From Flavobacteriales bacterium (GTDB taxonomy: Bacteria; Bacteroidota; Bacteroidia; Flavobacteriales; Schleiferiaceae), in NCBI GenBank assembly GCA_002737315.1, contig NSIH01000001.1, positions 24,205 through 88,204 on the forward strand: a stretch of 64,000 bases of DNA, read 5' to 3'. The notes below the pieces were generated by a model. That model saw nothing but the letters and a program-made list of their open reading frames with translations. It made no database searches and had not been told where the DNA came from. A program made the position numbers and the translations under genes. Each line of letters opens with the position of its first letter. Positions within the stretch are counted from its first letter, which is position 1. Below are positions 8,271 to 17,183 of the stretch, one piece after another.

Positions 8271-10460
8271 ATGCCTACTTCTCGCTTCCTGGGTTTAGAG
8301 ACCGCACTCGCCCACAAACCTGCCGTGTTCACCAAGCCTTTCGTGAGGGTGTCGGAGTATTTCGGTTCCAATGTTTTTGACAAAAGGGTCATGAGGGAAT
8401 TCATGCCCAAGGAGGCCTTTGAGTCCGTCATGAAGGCGATGAATCGCGGCGATAAGATAGATCGCACGACCGCAGACCAGGTGGCAACCGCTATGAAGGC
8501 ATGGTCCATCTCCAAGGGCGCTTCGCACTACACCCACTGGTTTCAGCCACTGACTGGTGCTACAGCAGAGAAGCATGATGCCTTTTTTGAGCCTACGGAG
8601 GACGGCTATGCCATCGAAAAGTTCAATGGTGGGATGCTTGTGCAGGCTGAGCCAGATGCCTCGAGCTTCCCGAACGGAGGAATTCGAAATACATTCGAAG
8701 CTCGTGGATACACGGCCTGGGATCCGACGTCGCCTGCCTTTGTTTTGGCGGACACCCTTTGCATTCCCTCGGTATTTGTGGCCTACACGGGCGAGGCATT
8801 AGATAACAAGACGCCCTTGCTGCGGTCGCTTCAGTCCATTGACCAGGCAGCTACGGCGGTTTGCCAGTACTTTGATAAGAACGTAACCAAGGTTCATGCA
8901 ACCTTGGGCTGGGAGCAGGAGTATTTTTTGATCGACGATGCCCTCTTTCACGCTCGTCCGGATTTGGTAATGACCGGTCGAACCCTGGTTGGGCATTCCC
9001 CCGCGAAGGGCCAGCAGATGGAGGATCACTACTTTGGCAGCATCCCAGAGCGCGTGATTCAATTCATGAGGGAGATTGAGTACGAGAGCCATTTGCTGGG
9101 AATTCCGGTAAAAACCCGCCACAATGAGGTGGCTCCAGGCCAGTTTGAATTTGCCCCCATCTTTGAGGAGGCCAACGTCGCGGTGGACCACAACTCTCTT
9201 TTCATGGATTTGCTCGCCAAGGTTGCTGCCCACCACAATTTTAGGGTACTGCTGCACGAGAAACCCTTTGCAGGCGTGAACGGCTCCGGAAAGCACAACA
9301 ACTGGTCGCTGGCGACCGACACAGGCATCAATCTTTTGGCTCCTGGGGCAACGCCCAAGCGAAACCTGCTCTTTTTGAGCTTTTTTGTATCGACCATTAA
9401 GGCCATGCACGATAGGGCAGACTTAATTAGAGCGGCAATTGCCTCGGCCAGCAACGACCACCGGCTGGGAGCCAACGAGGCCCCACCGGCAATTATTTCG
9501 GTGTTTATTGGCAGCCAGCTGACCGAAGTGCTGGATGAACTTGAGAAACTCGACGGCGGCAAGCTGTCTCCAGAGAAGAAAACGGACCTTAAGCTCAATG
9601 TGGTGGGTAAAATCCCCGAGATTCTACTCGACAATACCGACCGCAACCGCACCTCGCCCTTTGCCTTCACGGGCAATAAGTTTGAGCTTCGCGCCGTGGG
9701 CTCCTTGGCGAACTGCTCGCATGCCATGACTACGCTAAACCTTATGGTCTCTGACCAGCTTCGACAGTTTAAGATTGACGTTGACGCCCAGATTGCGGGA
9801 GGCCTTAAGAAGGACGATGCCATCTTTAGCGTGCTGAAGGACTACATCAAAGCCTCTAAAAAAATCCGCTTTGAAGGAGACGGCTACAGCGACTCTTGGA
9901 GGGATGAAGCGGCAAAGCGCGGACTGAACAACACCCCAGACACCCCGAGGGCACTGGATTACCTGGTTACGAAGGATGCCGAAGAGCTCTTCAATCGCCA
10001 CGGAGTTTTGAGTAAGGTTGAGCTGCACGCACGCTACGAGATTTTGCAAGAAGAGTACTTCAAGCATTTGCAAATTGAGAGTCGTACCCTAGGGGATTTG
10101 GTCAACAACCACATCATTCCTGCGGCGATAAAGTACCAGAGTGTCATGAGTGAGAATCTTCTGCGTCTAAAGGCTTTGCTTTCTGAGGCCACCTTCAAAA
10201 GAACTTGTACAGAGCAGATGGCAGTAATCGAGGAGCTCAGTGAGCGCATCGAATTGGCCCTTCGCCATGTAGCAGCGATGACCGAAGCCCGCAAGCAAGC
10301 CAACAAAATCGAGTCGGCTAGGGAACGTGCTTTGGCCTACTGCGACAGCGTCAAGCCCTATTTGACTTCCATTCGCTATGAAGTCGATAAAATGGAGCTT
10401 ATAGTAGACAACGAAACCTGGCCTTTGCCCAAATTCCGCGAGCTGCTTTACATCCGTTAG
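8271..10460 (+). CDS. glnN: Glutamine synthetase type III
   Basis: 729 aa; HYTHWFQPLTGATAEKHDAF, GWEQEYFLID, KTRHNEVAPGQFEFAPIFEEANVAVDHN, DRNRTSPFAFTGNKFELRAVGS. Confidence 0.95.
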   Translation: MPTSRFLGLETALAHKPAVFTKPFVRVSEYFGSNVFDKRVMREFMPKEAFESVMKAMNRGDKIDRTTADQVATAMKAWSISKGASHYTHWFQPLTGATAEKHDAFFEPTEDGYAIEKFNGGMLVQAEPDASSFPNGGIRNTFEARGYTAWDPTSPAFVLADTLCIPSVFVAYTGEALDNKTPLLRSLQSIDQAATAVCQYFDKNVTKVHATLGWEQEYFLIDDALFHARPDLVMTGRTLVGHSPAKGQQMEDHYFGSIPERVIQFMREIEYESHLLGIPVKTRHNEVAPGQFEFAPIFEEANVAVDHNSLFMDLLAKVAAHHNFRVLLHEKPFAGVNGSGKHNNWSLATDTGINLLAPGATPKRNLLFLSFFVSTIKAMHDRADLIRAAIASASNDHRLGANEAPPAIISVFIGSQLTEVLDELEKLDGGKLSPEKKTDLKLNVVGKIPEILLDNTDRNRTSPFAFTGNKFELRAVGSLANCSHAMTTLNLMVSDQLRQFKIDVDAQIAGGLKKDDAIFSVLKDYIKASKKIRFEGDGYSDSWRDEAAKRGLNNTPDTPRALDYLVTKDAEELFNRHGVLSKVELHARYEILQEEYFKHLQIESRTLGDLVNNHIIPAAIKYQSVMSENLLRLKALLSEATFKRTCTEQMAVIEELSERIELALRHVAAMTEARKQANKIESARERALAYCDSVKPYLTSIRYEVDKMELIVDNETWPLPKFRELLYIR

Positions 10461-10482
10461 AGCATTTAGTTTAACAATTTTG

Positions 10483-10514
10483 GTCCTTTGAGCGTTAGTT
10501 CAAAGGGCTTTTTT
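10483..10514 (+). terminator. Terminator of glnN
   Basis: GTCCTTTGA-GCGTTAGT-TCAAAGGGC followed by 6 T. Confidence 0.75.
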
Positions 10515-10575
10515 CGTTTTATCCCTTGTGATTAGTTATTTTCGTGTTCTGAGCGCTTGATATGCCCAATTTACT

Positions 10576-13110
10576 ATGACCACACGACTTACGTTTGCCC
10601 TCTGCCTTTGCTTAATTTTTGGGCTTTCGACCACTTCGGTATGGGCACAGAAGTCCAAAGAGGACGATGCTCCAAAGCGACCCAAAATTGCTCGTCAGGG
10701 AGACGACTACTACCAAGGTAAGGAATACACTAAGGCTATTCTGCTCTACCGCAAAGCCTACAGCAAGGTCAAGTCACGCTCTGACAAGGCAGAGATAAGC
10801 TACCGCCTTGGGGAGAGCTACCGCTACACCGCTCAGTACAAGGCTGCTGAAGCCCAGTTTCGCCGTGCCATAAAGTCTGGATTTACTCAGCCAGAGGCCT
10901 ATTTAGGTGTCGCAGAGATGCTTAAGTACCAAGGGGACTACGCCGGCGCTCTAATCGCCTTTGAAGACATGGCCAAGGTTCATCCAAGCGATCCGCGCGC
11001 CCAGCAGGGAATTTTGAGTTCGAAGGCTGCCGTAGCGTGGAACTTGGCTGTGACGCGTTTTCAGGTCGGACCCATTACCGACTTGAACACCAAATCGCAG
11101 GAGTACGGCCTTGCATTCGACGGCCGCCAAGGGGAATACGAAGAACTTCTCTTTACCTCGACTCGCGAAGGGGGTATTGGCAAAAAAAAGGACGGCTGGA
11201 ATAACGAGCAGTTTTCTGACATCTACAGCAGTAAGCGACTCAATTCCGACGGAACGCTTCGCGGCGGCAAAAAATCGCCTAAGGGCAATTCAGGCAAGCC
11301 GGACCCCACTGCAGCCAAAGCCCAGAAGTTTACGGCGGCAGAACTCCTTCCGGAGGTAATCAATACTATTGATCAAGAGGGATCGCCTTCCTTCGATGGC
11401 AAGCGCCGCAACCTCTACTTTACTCGGTGCATGGACGTGAAGCGCGCGCAATTAGGTTGTGCAATCTATGTCACGCGCCGTGCCGGACAAACCTGGCAAG
11501 AAGCAACCCCCGTGGTGCTGACCGCCGATTCCTCGCGGTCGGTGGGCCATCCTTCGGTTAACGAAGACGAGACGCTGCTTTATTTTGCCGGAGACTTAGA
11601 TGGCAGTATCGGGGGTAAGGATCTCTGGGTAGCCTCCTATGACAAGCGCCGCCGCACCTGGGCCAACCCAGTGAATTTGGGCGCCATGGTGAATTCCAAG
11701 GGTGACGACCTCTTCCCCTTCATTCACGACGACGGCTTTCTTTACTTCGCCTCAGACGGCCTCCCGGGAATGGGCGGTTTTGACCTCTTTAGGGTTCCAG
11801 TAGGGGTAGACGGTCTGCCGACTGGCGAGCCTGAAAACCTTAAGGCTCCGATCAATAGTTCAGGGGACGACTTCAATTTAATTCTTCGTCCGGGCGGACT
11901 TCGTGACGGCTACTTTGTTTCTAATCGCGCCGGAGGTACTGGCGGCGACGACATTTGGAGCCTCTTTGAAGTTCCTCTAAAGTACGGTTTGCGCGGAACC
12001 CTAAAAAGCATCAAGGATCAATTGCCCTTGCCTAATGCTAGCGTGAAAATTTCTGGAAGCGACGGTTTCTCGGCCACCGTAATGACCGACAAATTAGGCA
12101 AGTTCGAGTTGTCCGATCCCAAACTCGTGGCCGAGGTGACCTATGAATACTCCTTTGAAAAGAAGAAATTCCTCAACAGTGGGGCCGGCTCCAATACGGT
12201 CAACCTAGGCCTTGATAAGTTCGTCTTTAACGAAATCGAGAATGCCTTTCGCTACACCATGGAAGTTACGGCCACCATGGCTCCGATTGAGTACCCCGTG
12301 TTACTGCCTAACCTGTTTTTTGCCCTGGCTAAGTGGGACCTGAACGATGAATCCCGCTCTTCCCTGGACACGGTCTACACGACCTTGGTGCGAAATCCGA
12401 CCATTGTTATCGAGTTGCGCTCGCACACCGACTACCGCGACGCAGACGACAAGAACATCCTTCTCTCTCAACGGCGCGCCGACACCTGCGTGAATTACCT
12501 AATCAGCAAGGGAATCGACCCAGGCCGCTTGGTTTCTGTGGGCATGGGAGAATCCCAGCCCTTTGAGATGACGGCTGCCTACAAGGGTAAGGGAAGTTCT
12601 GTATTCCCAGCGGGTACCGTTCTTTCGGAGTCCAACATCAAGAAGATGCAGGCCCAGCAGCAAGAGCTCGCCAACGATTTAAATCGCCGTACTGATTTCA
12701 AGGTAATTCGCGAAGACTTTGCGCCACCGGTTGATTCCAGTGAATTAGCGGAGCAAATAGCAGAATCCGCCAAAGAAGAGGTCGCCAAGTTGGTTAAGGG
12801 CGAGTTCTATACGGTTGGCGAGAAAGAAACGTTTGCAACGGTTTGCCGTGCCGCCAATATTACCATCACGGATCTGCGCCGCATTAATGGCGGTTTGCGT
12901 GGAGTGAGCCTCGTGCCGGGTATGGTGCTTAAAACGACTGCGAAAGGAGACTACGCCGAGTTTGATGCAAGCCACCGTCAGGTTGCTTTGGGCGAAACCT
13001 TGAAGTCAATGGCTAGTGCGCTAAAAATGAAGGAGAAGGAGCTCAAGGAGCTCAATCCAGAGTGGAATAAGGTCGAACCCCCGGTTGGTACCTACGTCCG
13101 CACGAAGTAG
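10576..13110 (+). CDS. TPR / PD40 / OmpA-family envelope protein with C-terminal LysM-like repeats
   Basis: Signal peptide; TPR-like N-terminus; PD40 blades (GSPSFDGKRRNLYFTR); OmpA motif IELRSHTDYRDADDKNILLSQRRADTCVNYLISKGI; C-terminal FYTVGEKETFATVCRAANITITDLRRINGG. Confidence 0.88.
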   Translation: MTTRLTFALCLCLIFGLSTTSVWAQKSKEDDAPKRPKIARQGDDYYQGKEYTKAILLYRKAYSKVKSRSDKAEISYRLGESYRYTAQYKAAEAQFRRAIKSGFTQPEAYLGVAEMLKYQGDYAGALIAFEDMAKVHPSDPRAQQGILSSKAAVAWNLAVTRFQVGPITDLNTKSQEYGLAFDGRQGEYEELLFTSTREGGIGKKKDGWNNEQFSDIYSSKRLNSDGTLRGGKKSPKGNSGKPDPTAAKAQKFTAAELLPEVINTIDQEGSPSFDGKRRNLYFTRCMDVKRAQLGCAIYVTRRAGQTWQEATPVVLTADSSRSVGHPSVNEDETLLYFAGDLDGSIGGKDLWVASYDKRRRTWANPVNLGAMVNSKGDDLFPFIHDDGFLYFASDGLPGMGGFDLFRVPVGVDGLPTGEPENLKAPINSSGDDFNLILRPGGLRDGYFVSNRAGGTGGDDIWSLFEVPLKYGLRGTLKSIKDQLPLPNASVKISGSDGFSATVMTDKLGKFELSDPKLVAEVTYEYSFEKKKFLNSGAGSNTVNLGLDKFVFNEIENAFRYTMEVTATMAPIEYPVLLPNLFFALAKWDLNDESRSSLDTVYTTLVRNPTIVIELRSHTDYRDADDKNILLSQRRADTCVNYLISKGIDPGRLVSVGMGESQPFEMTAAYKGKGSSVFPAGTVLSESNIKKMQAQQQELANDLNRRTDFKVIREDFAPPVDSSELAEQIAESAKEEVAKLVKGEFYTVGEKETFATVCRAANITITDLRRINGGLRGVSLVPGMVLKTTAKGDYAEFDASHRQVALGETLKSMASALKMKEKELKELNPEWNKVEPPVGTYVRTK

Positions 13111-13126
13111 CGTTAATAACCTTTGG

Positions 13127-13164
13127 CATCCCCTTGGCATTGGTCGAAGGGATGTTTTATTTTT
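13127..13164 (+). terminator. Terminator after the PD40-OmpA gene, nested in the purM promoter
   Basis: CATCCC(C)TT - loop - AAGGGATG then TTTTATTTTT. Confidence 0.6.
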
Positions 13165-13165
13165 G
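13134..13165 (+). promoter_or_regulatory. Candidate purM promoter TTG-N21-TATTTTTG
   Basis: TTG 13134-13136; TATTTTTG 13158-13165; ATG at 13171. Confidence 0.5.
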
Positions 13166-13170
13166 CAGTC

Positions 13171-14352
13171 ATGAGTTTGAGCAATCGCTACGCCGACCGA
13201 GGGGTGTCTTCGGGCAAAGAGGACGTGCACCAGGCGATTGCCTCGCTTGACAAGGGATTATTCCCCAATGCCTTTTGTAAAATTGTGCCCGATGCCTTGA
13301 GTGGCTCGCCGGAGCACTGCCTAGTAATGCATGCCGACGGGGCGGGCACCAAGTCCTCGCTCGCCTACCTCTACTGGAGGGAGACTGGTGACTTAAGCGT
13401 TTGGCGCGGAATTGCTCAGGATGCAGTGGTCATGAATACCGACGACTTGCTTTGCGTGGGCGCCACGGGCCCGATCTTGCTGAGTTCCACCATTGGGCGA
13501 AACAAGCATTTAATTCCCGGTGAGGTGGTCAAAGCACTTATTGAGGGAACGGAGTCCGTACTTCAAGATTTGCGTCAGGCGGGTATGGACATTGAGAGCA
13601 CCGGAGGCGAGACTGCGGATGTGGGCGACCTCGTGCGTACCGTTATTGTCGACAGCACGGTGGTTGCTCGCATGCGTAGAAGCGAAGTTATTGACAATGG
13701 CAGCATTGCCTCGGGGCAGTACGTAGTGGGTCTGGCCAGCTTTGGTCAGGCGAACTACGAGCACCAGTACAACGGCGGCATGGGTTCCAACGGACTCACC
13801 TCTGCGCGCCACGATATTTTTAGCCATCTCTTGGCCAAGCGATATCCCGAGAGCTTTGCGCCCGAAACCGACATTAATTTGGTCTACAGCGGAACCAGAA
13901 TGCTGACCGACCGCATTGCCGAGAGCCCCCTAGACCTGGGCAAGCTCGTTTTGTCGCCCACCAGAACCTATGCCCCGGTAATGATTCCAGCAATTAAGGA
14001 GCTCGGGTCTCGCTTGCGCGGAGTCGTGCACTGCAGCGGTGGCGCGCAGACTAAGGTCCTCCATTTTTTGGGCAATGCCAGGGTCGTCAAAGACAACCTT
14101 TTTGCGGTTCCGACGCTTTTTGACCTAATTCAGAAGGAGTCCGCTACGCCATGGCGCCAGATGTATGAAGTGTTCAATATGGGGCACCGCATGGAGCTTT
14201 ACCTGGACAGCCTACAAGCGGCAGAAGAGGTCATTGCCCTATCCAAGAGTTTTGGCGTTGATGCACAAATTGTGGGTCGGGTCGAGCCCAGCGATCAGCC
14301 CGAAGTTCAAGTTCACGCTCCCGATGGAGTGCATACCTACCGTCGATCGTGA
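13171..14352 (+). CDS. purM: Phosphoribosylformylglycinamidine cyclo-ligase (AIR synthase), long Bacteroidota form
   Basis: MSLSNRYADRGVSSGKEDVHQAI, MHADGAGTKSSLAYLY, GGETADVGDLVRTV; start chosen over upstream 13123. Confidence 0.9.
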   Translation: MSLSNRYADRGVSSGKEDVHQAIASLDKGLFPNAFCKIVPDALSGSPEHCLVMHADGAGTKSSLAYLYWRETGDLSVWRGIAQDAVVMNTDDLLCVGATGPILLSSTIGRNKHLIPGEVVKALIEGTESVLQDLRQAGMDIESTGGETADVGDLVRTVIVDSTVVARMRRSEVIDNGSIASGQYVVGLASFGQANYEHQYNGGMGSNGLTSARHDIFSHLLAKRYPESFAPETDINLVYSGTRMLTDRIAESPLDLGKLVLSPTRTYAPVMIPAIKELGSRLRGVVHCSGGAQTKVLHFLGNARVVKDNLFAVPTLFDLIQKESATPWRQMYEVFNMGHRMELYLDSLQAAEEVIALSKSFGVDAQIVGRVEPSDQPEVQVHAPDGVHTYRRS

Positions 14353-15428
14353 ATCTTGTAGACAAACTCCAGGCAATTTGGGTGCGGCACCAAGACGTGC
14401 ACGACCAGTTAATGACGCCAGAATTAGCGGCTGATCCTGCTCGATTTGTGCGCCTGAACCGAGAGTATAAGGAGCTCGACGAGCTGGTGCAGGCTCGCGC
14501 TCGCTATTTGGATGCCCTTGCCAACCGCAATGAGGCGCAGGAGTTGCTGGAAACAGAAAAAGATTCCGAAATGCGCGCTATGGCGCAAGAAGAGTTTGAC
14601 TCCGCGCGAAGCCGTATTGGGCTGATAGAAACCGAGATCAAGGAGTTATTGATTCCCAAAGACCCCGAGGATGCTCGCGATGCGGTGCTCGAGGTTCGGG
14701 CCGGAACCGGGGGCGACGAGGCCGGCTTGTTTGCCAGCGAACTCCTGCGTGCCTACTTGCGCTACGGCGACGAAAAAGGATGGACCATGGAGGTTCTTAG
14801 CATGACCGACGGCTCGATAGGTGGCATTAAGGAAGCCAGTGTTCAGGTGCGGGGCAGTCAAGTCTACGGGACCCTGAAGTTTGAGAGCGGAGTGCATCGG
14901 GTTCAGCGCGTTCCCGCGACCGAAAGCCAAGGCCGAGTGCATACCTCTGCCGCTACGGTGGCGGTGTTGCCCGAAGCGGACGAGCTTGACGTGCAAATTC
15001 GAGACGTAGACATACGCAAAGACACCTTTCGCTCGAGTGGGGCAGGGGGACAGCACGTGAACAAAACCGAATCAGGGGTTCGACTCACGCACTTCCCCAC
15101 GGGAATCGTGGTGGAATGCCAGGACGGCAGGTCCCAGCACCAGAATTACGACCGTGCACTCACGGTTCTGCGCGCCCGAATTTGGGATAAGGCCCGCGCG
15201 GAGCGGGATGCCCTCGTGGCCGAGCACCGCAAAACGCTGGTGAGCACCGGCGACCGAAGCGCAAAAATCCGCACCTATAATTTTCCGCAAAGCCGCGTTA
15301 CCGACCACCGCATCGGCCTGACGGTGTATAATTTGCCCGACGTGATGAACGGCGACCTCAAGGCCCTCATCGAGGGGCTTCGCGTGGCCGACCACGCCGA
15401 GCGACTAAAGCAAGGAGCCGACGAATGA
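14349..15428 (+). CDS. prfA: Peptide chain release factor 1
   Basis: RAGTGGDEAGLFASEL, RSSGAGGQHVNKTESGVRLTHFPTGIVV (GGQ); GTG start overlaps purM stop. Confidence 0.96.
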   Translation: MNLVDKLQAIWVRHQDVHDQLMTPELAADPARFVRLNREYKELDELVQARARYLDALANRNEAQELLETEKDSEMRAMAQEEFDSARSRIGLIETEIKELLIPKDPEDARDAVLEVRAGTGGDEAGLFASELLRAYLRYGDEKGWTMEVLSMTDGSIGGIKEASVQVRGSQVYGTLKFESGVHRVQRVPATESQGRVHTSAATVAVLPEADELDVQIRDVDIRKDTFRSSGAGGQHVNKTESGVRLTHFPTGIVVECQDGRSQHQNYDRALTVLRARIWDKARAERDALVAEHRKTLVSTGDRSAKIRTYNFPQSRVTDHRIGLTVYNLPDVMNGDLKALIEGLRVADHAERLKQGADE

Positions 15429-16237
15429 ACTACCAGGAACTCAGCCAGCGCATAGAGCAATCGGGCCACGGCCTGTGCATAGGAATTGATCCAGACCCTG
15501 CTCAGTTCCCCGAGGGGGTGGGCGGACTTCGAGAATTTTGCCTTGGCATCATCGATTCTACGGCAGACGTGGCGCTAGCCTACAAGCCGAACTTTGCCTT
15601 TTTTGAGGCCTTAGGACGCCCGGGATGGGACGCCCTTGACGCAGTTACCGAGCATCTGCGCGCGCTGCCGCAAAAGCCCTTTTTGATAGCCGACGCCAAA
15701 CGCGGAGACATCGGCAACACCGCCGCTCGCTACGCCGAAGGCATCCTGGAGGTCATGGGCTACGACGCCATTACCGTTGCCCCCTACATGGGCCGAGACA
15801 GCGTAGAACCCTTTTTAAGGCTCAATAAGTGGGTCATCGGGCTGGGCTTAACCAGCAATCCCGGAGCCGCCGACCTGCAGCAGCTCAAGCTCGAGGACGG
15901 GCGGCACCTGTACGAAGCCGTCGTGGACGCATACCGCGAATGGGGCAGCCCAGAGAACCTCATGATTGTCGCGGGAGCCACTCGCCCCGAGGCCTTAGGA
16001 GCCCTTCGCGAACGGATGCCCGAAACCTTTTTTCTGGTTCCCGGCATTGGTGCTCAGGGGGGAAGCGTCGCCGACGTGATGCGCCACGGTGCCTTTAGGG
16101 ACAGGCCTGGCCTGGGTCTTCTAATCAATGCATCTCGAAGTGTCCTTTATGCATCAAAGGGCTCAGACTGGAAGCAAGCGGCCCGCAAAGCAGCCACAGA
16201 CTTAGCAGCCGAAATTCGCTCAGCCCGTCGGCCCTAG
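15425..16237 (+). CDS. pyrF: Orotidine-5'-phosphate decarboxylase (type 2)
   Basis: GLCIGIDPDPAQFPEG, FLIADAKRGDIGNTAARYAE; ATGA overlap with prfA. Confidence 0.94.
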   Translation: MNYQELSQRIEQSGHGLCIGIDPDPAQFPEGVGGLREFCLGIIDSTADVALAYKPNFAFFEALGRPGWDALDAVTEHLRALPQKPFLIADAKRGDIGNTAARYAEGILEVMGYDAITVAPYMGRDSVEPFLRLNKWVIGLGLTSNPGAADLQQLKLEDGRHLYEAVVDAYREWGSPENLMIVAGATRPEALGALRERMPETFFLVPGIGAQGGSVADVMRHGAFRDRPGLGLLINASRSVLYASKGSDWKQAARKAATDLAAEIRSARRP

Positions 16238-16271
16238 CCTCGCGACGGACCGCCAACCACCTTTGCACGCC

Positions 16272-17168
16272 ATGACCTCAAAACGCATCTTGATTACCGG
16301 AGCCAACGGATTGCTTGGTCAGTCGCTGCTCTTTCTCGGTCAGAACCGCCATGAGCTCCTTGCTACAGGTAGAGGCCCTGCGCGTGGCGACCACTTTGGA
16401 TTTCCCTATGCCGAACTCGACAGCACCAAGGAAGAGGACTATGAACGAGTATTCGAGGAATTCAAGCCCGACGTGGTAATTCACTCCGCTGCCATGACTC
16501 AGGTGGACGACTGCGAACAGGACCAGGAGGCCTGCAACCTGCTCAATGTGGAGGCCACCAAGTACTGCGCCGAAGCTTGCGCTCGTCACGGCGTACACCT
16601 CATTTTCTTGAGTACGGACTTCATTTTTGACGGCAAGAACGGGCCCTACGGCGAGGAGGCCGAGCCGGCTCCCCTCAGTGTTTATGGATGGTCCAAGCTG
16701 CGGGCTGAAGACGCAGTTAAGGCTAGCGGAGCGCGCTATGCCATTGCGAGAACTGTTTTGGTCATAGGCTACGTCCCTGGACTTAGCCGCAGCAACATCA
16801 TCCTCTGGGCACGCCAGGCATTGGGTCGCGGAGAACGAATTCGGGTAGTGCACGATCAGGTCCGCAGCCCAACCTGGAGCGTAGACCTGGCCGATGGCTG
16901 CCTGCGTATCGCAGAAGTTGGAGCCGAGGGCATTTACAACATCAGCGGACCCGACACCATGAGCATTCTGGACCTTGTGCGCAGGGTTGCCGACCACGCA
17001 GGCCTCGATGCCTCGCTTATTGACGCGGTTTCTAGTGAATCCCTAGGTCAAGCGGCAAAGCGCCCACCCATAACGGGATTCGACATTAGCAAAGCCCGAA
17101 GAGACTTGGGATTTAGTCCACATTCTTTTAGTGAAGTGTTGAACCGTATACCTATATTTGAAAATTAG
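16272..17168 (+). CDS. rfbD: SDR-family dTDP-4-dehydrorhamnose reductase-like protein
   Basis: RILITGANGLLGQSLLFL, STDFIFDGKNGPYGEEAEPAPLSVYGWSK; RmlD-like. Confidence 0.8.
   Translation: MTSKRILITGANGLLGQSLLFLGQNRHELLATGRGPARGDHFGFPYAELDSTKEEDYERVFEEFKPDVVIHSAAMTQVDDCEQDQEACNLLNVEATKYCAEACARHGVHLIFLSTDFIFDGKNGPYGEEAEPAPLSVYGWSKLRAEDAVKASGARYAIARTVLVIGYVPGLSRSNIILWARQALGRGERIRVVHDQVRSPTWSVDLADGCLRIAEVGAEGIYNISGPDTMSILDLVRRVADHAGLDASLIDAVSSESLGQAAKRPPITGFDISKARRDLGFSPHSFSEVLNRIPIFEN
17153..17160 (+). promoter_or_regulatory. Candidate -7 box TATATTTG (NSS transporter) inside the rfbD 3' end
   Basis: Exact TAnnTTTG, 23 nt before ATG 17184; no good -33. Confidence 0.4.
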
Positions 17169-17183
17169 TCAGTCCAAGAACCT

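Noticed and set aside
9059-9823. 254-aa antisense ORF over glnN
   Set aside because: Opposite a well-supported CDS; low-complexity Ser/Arg-rich translation; no start signals.
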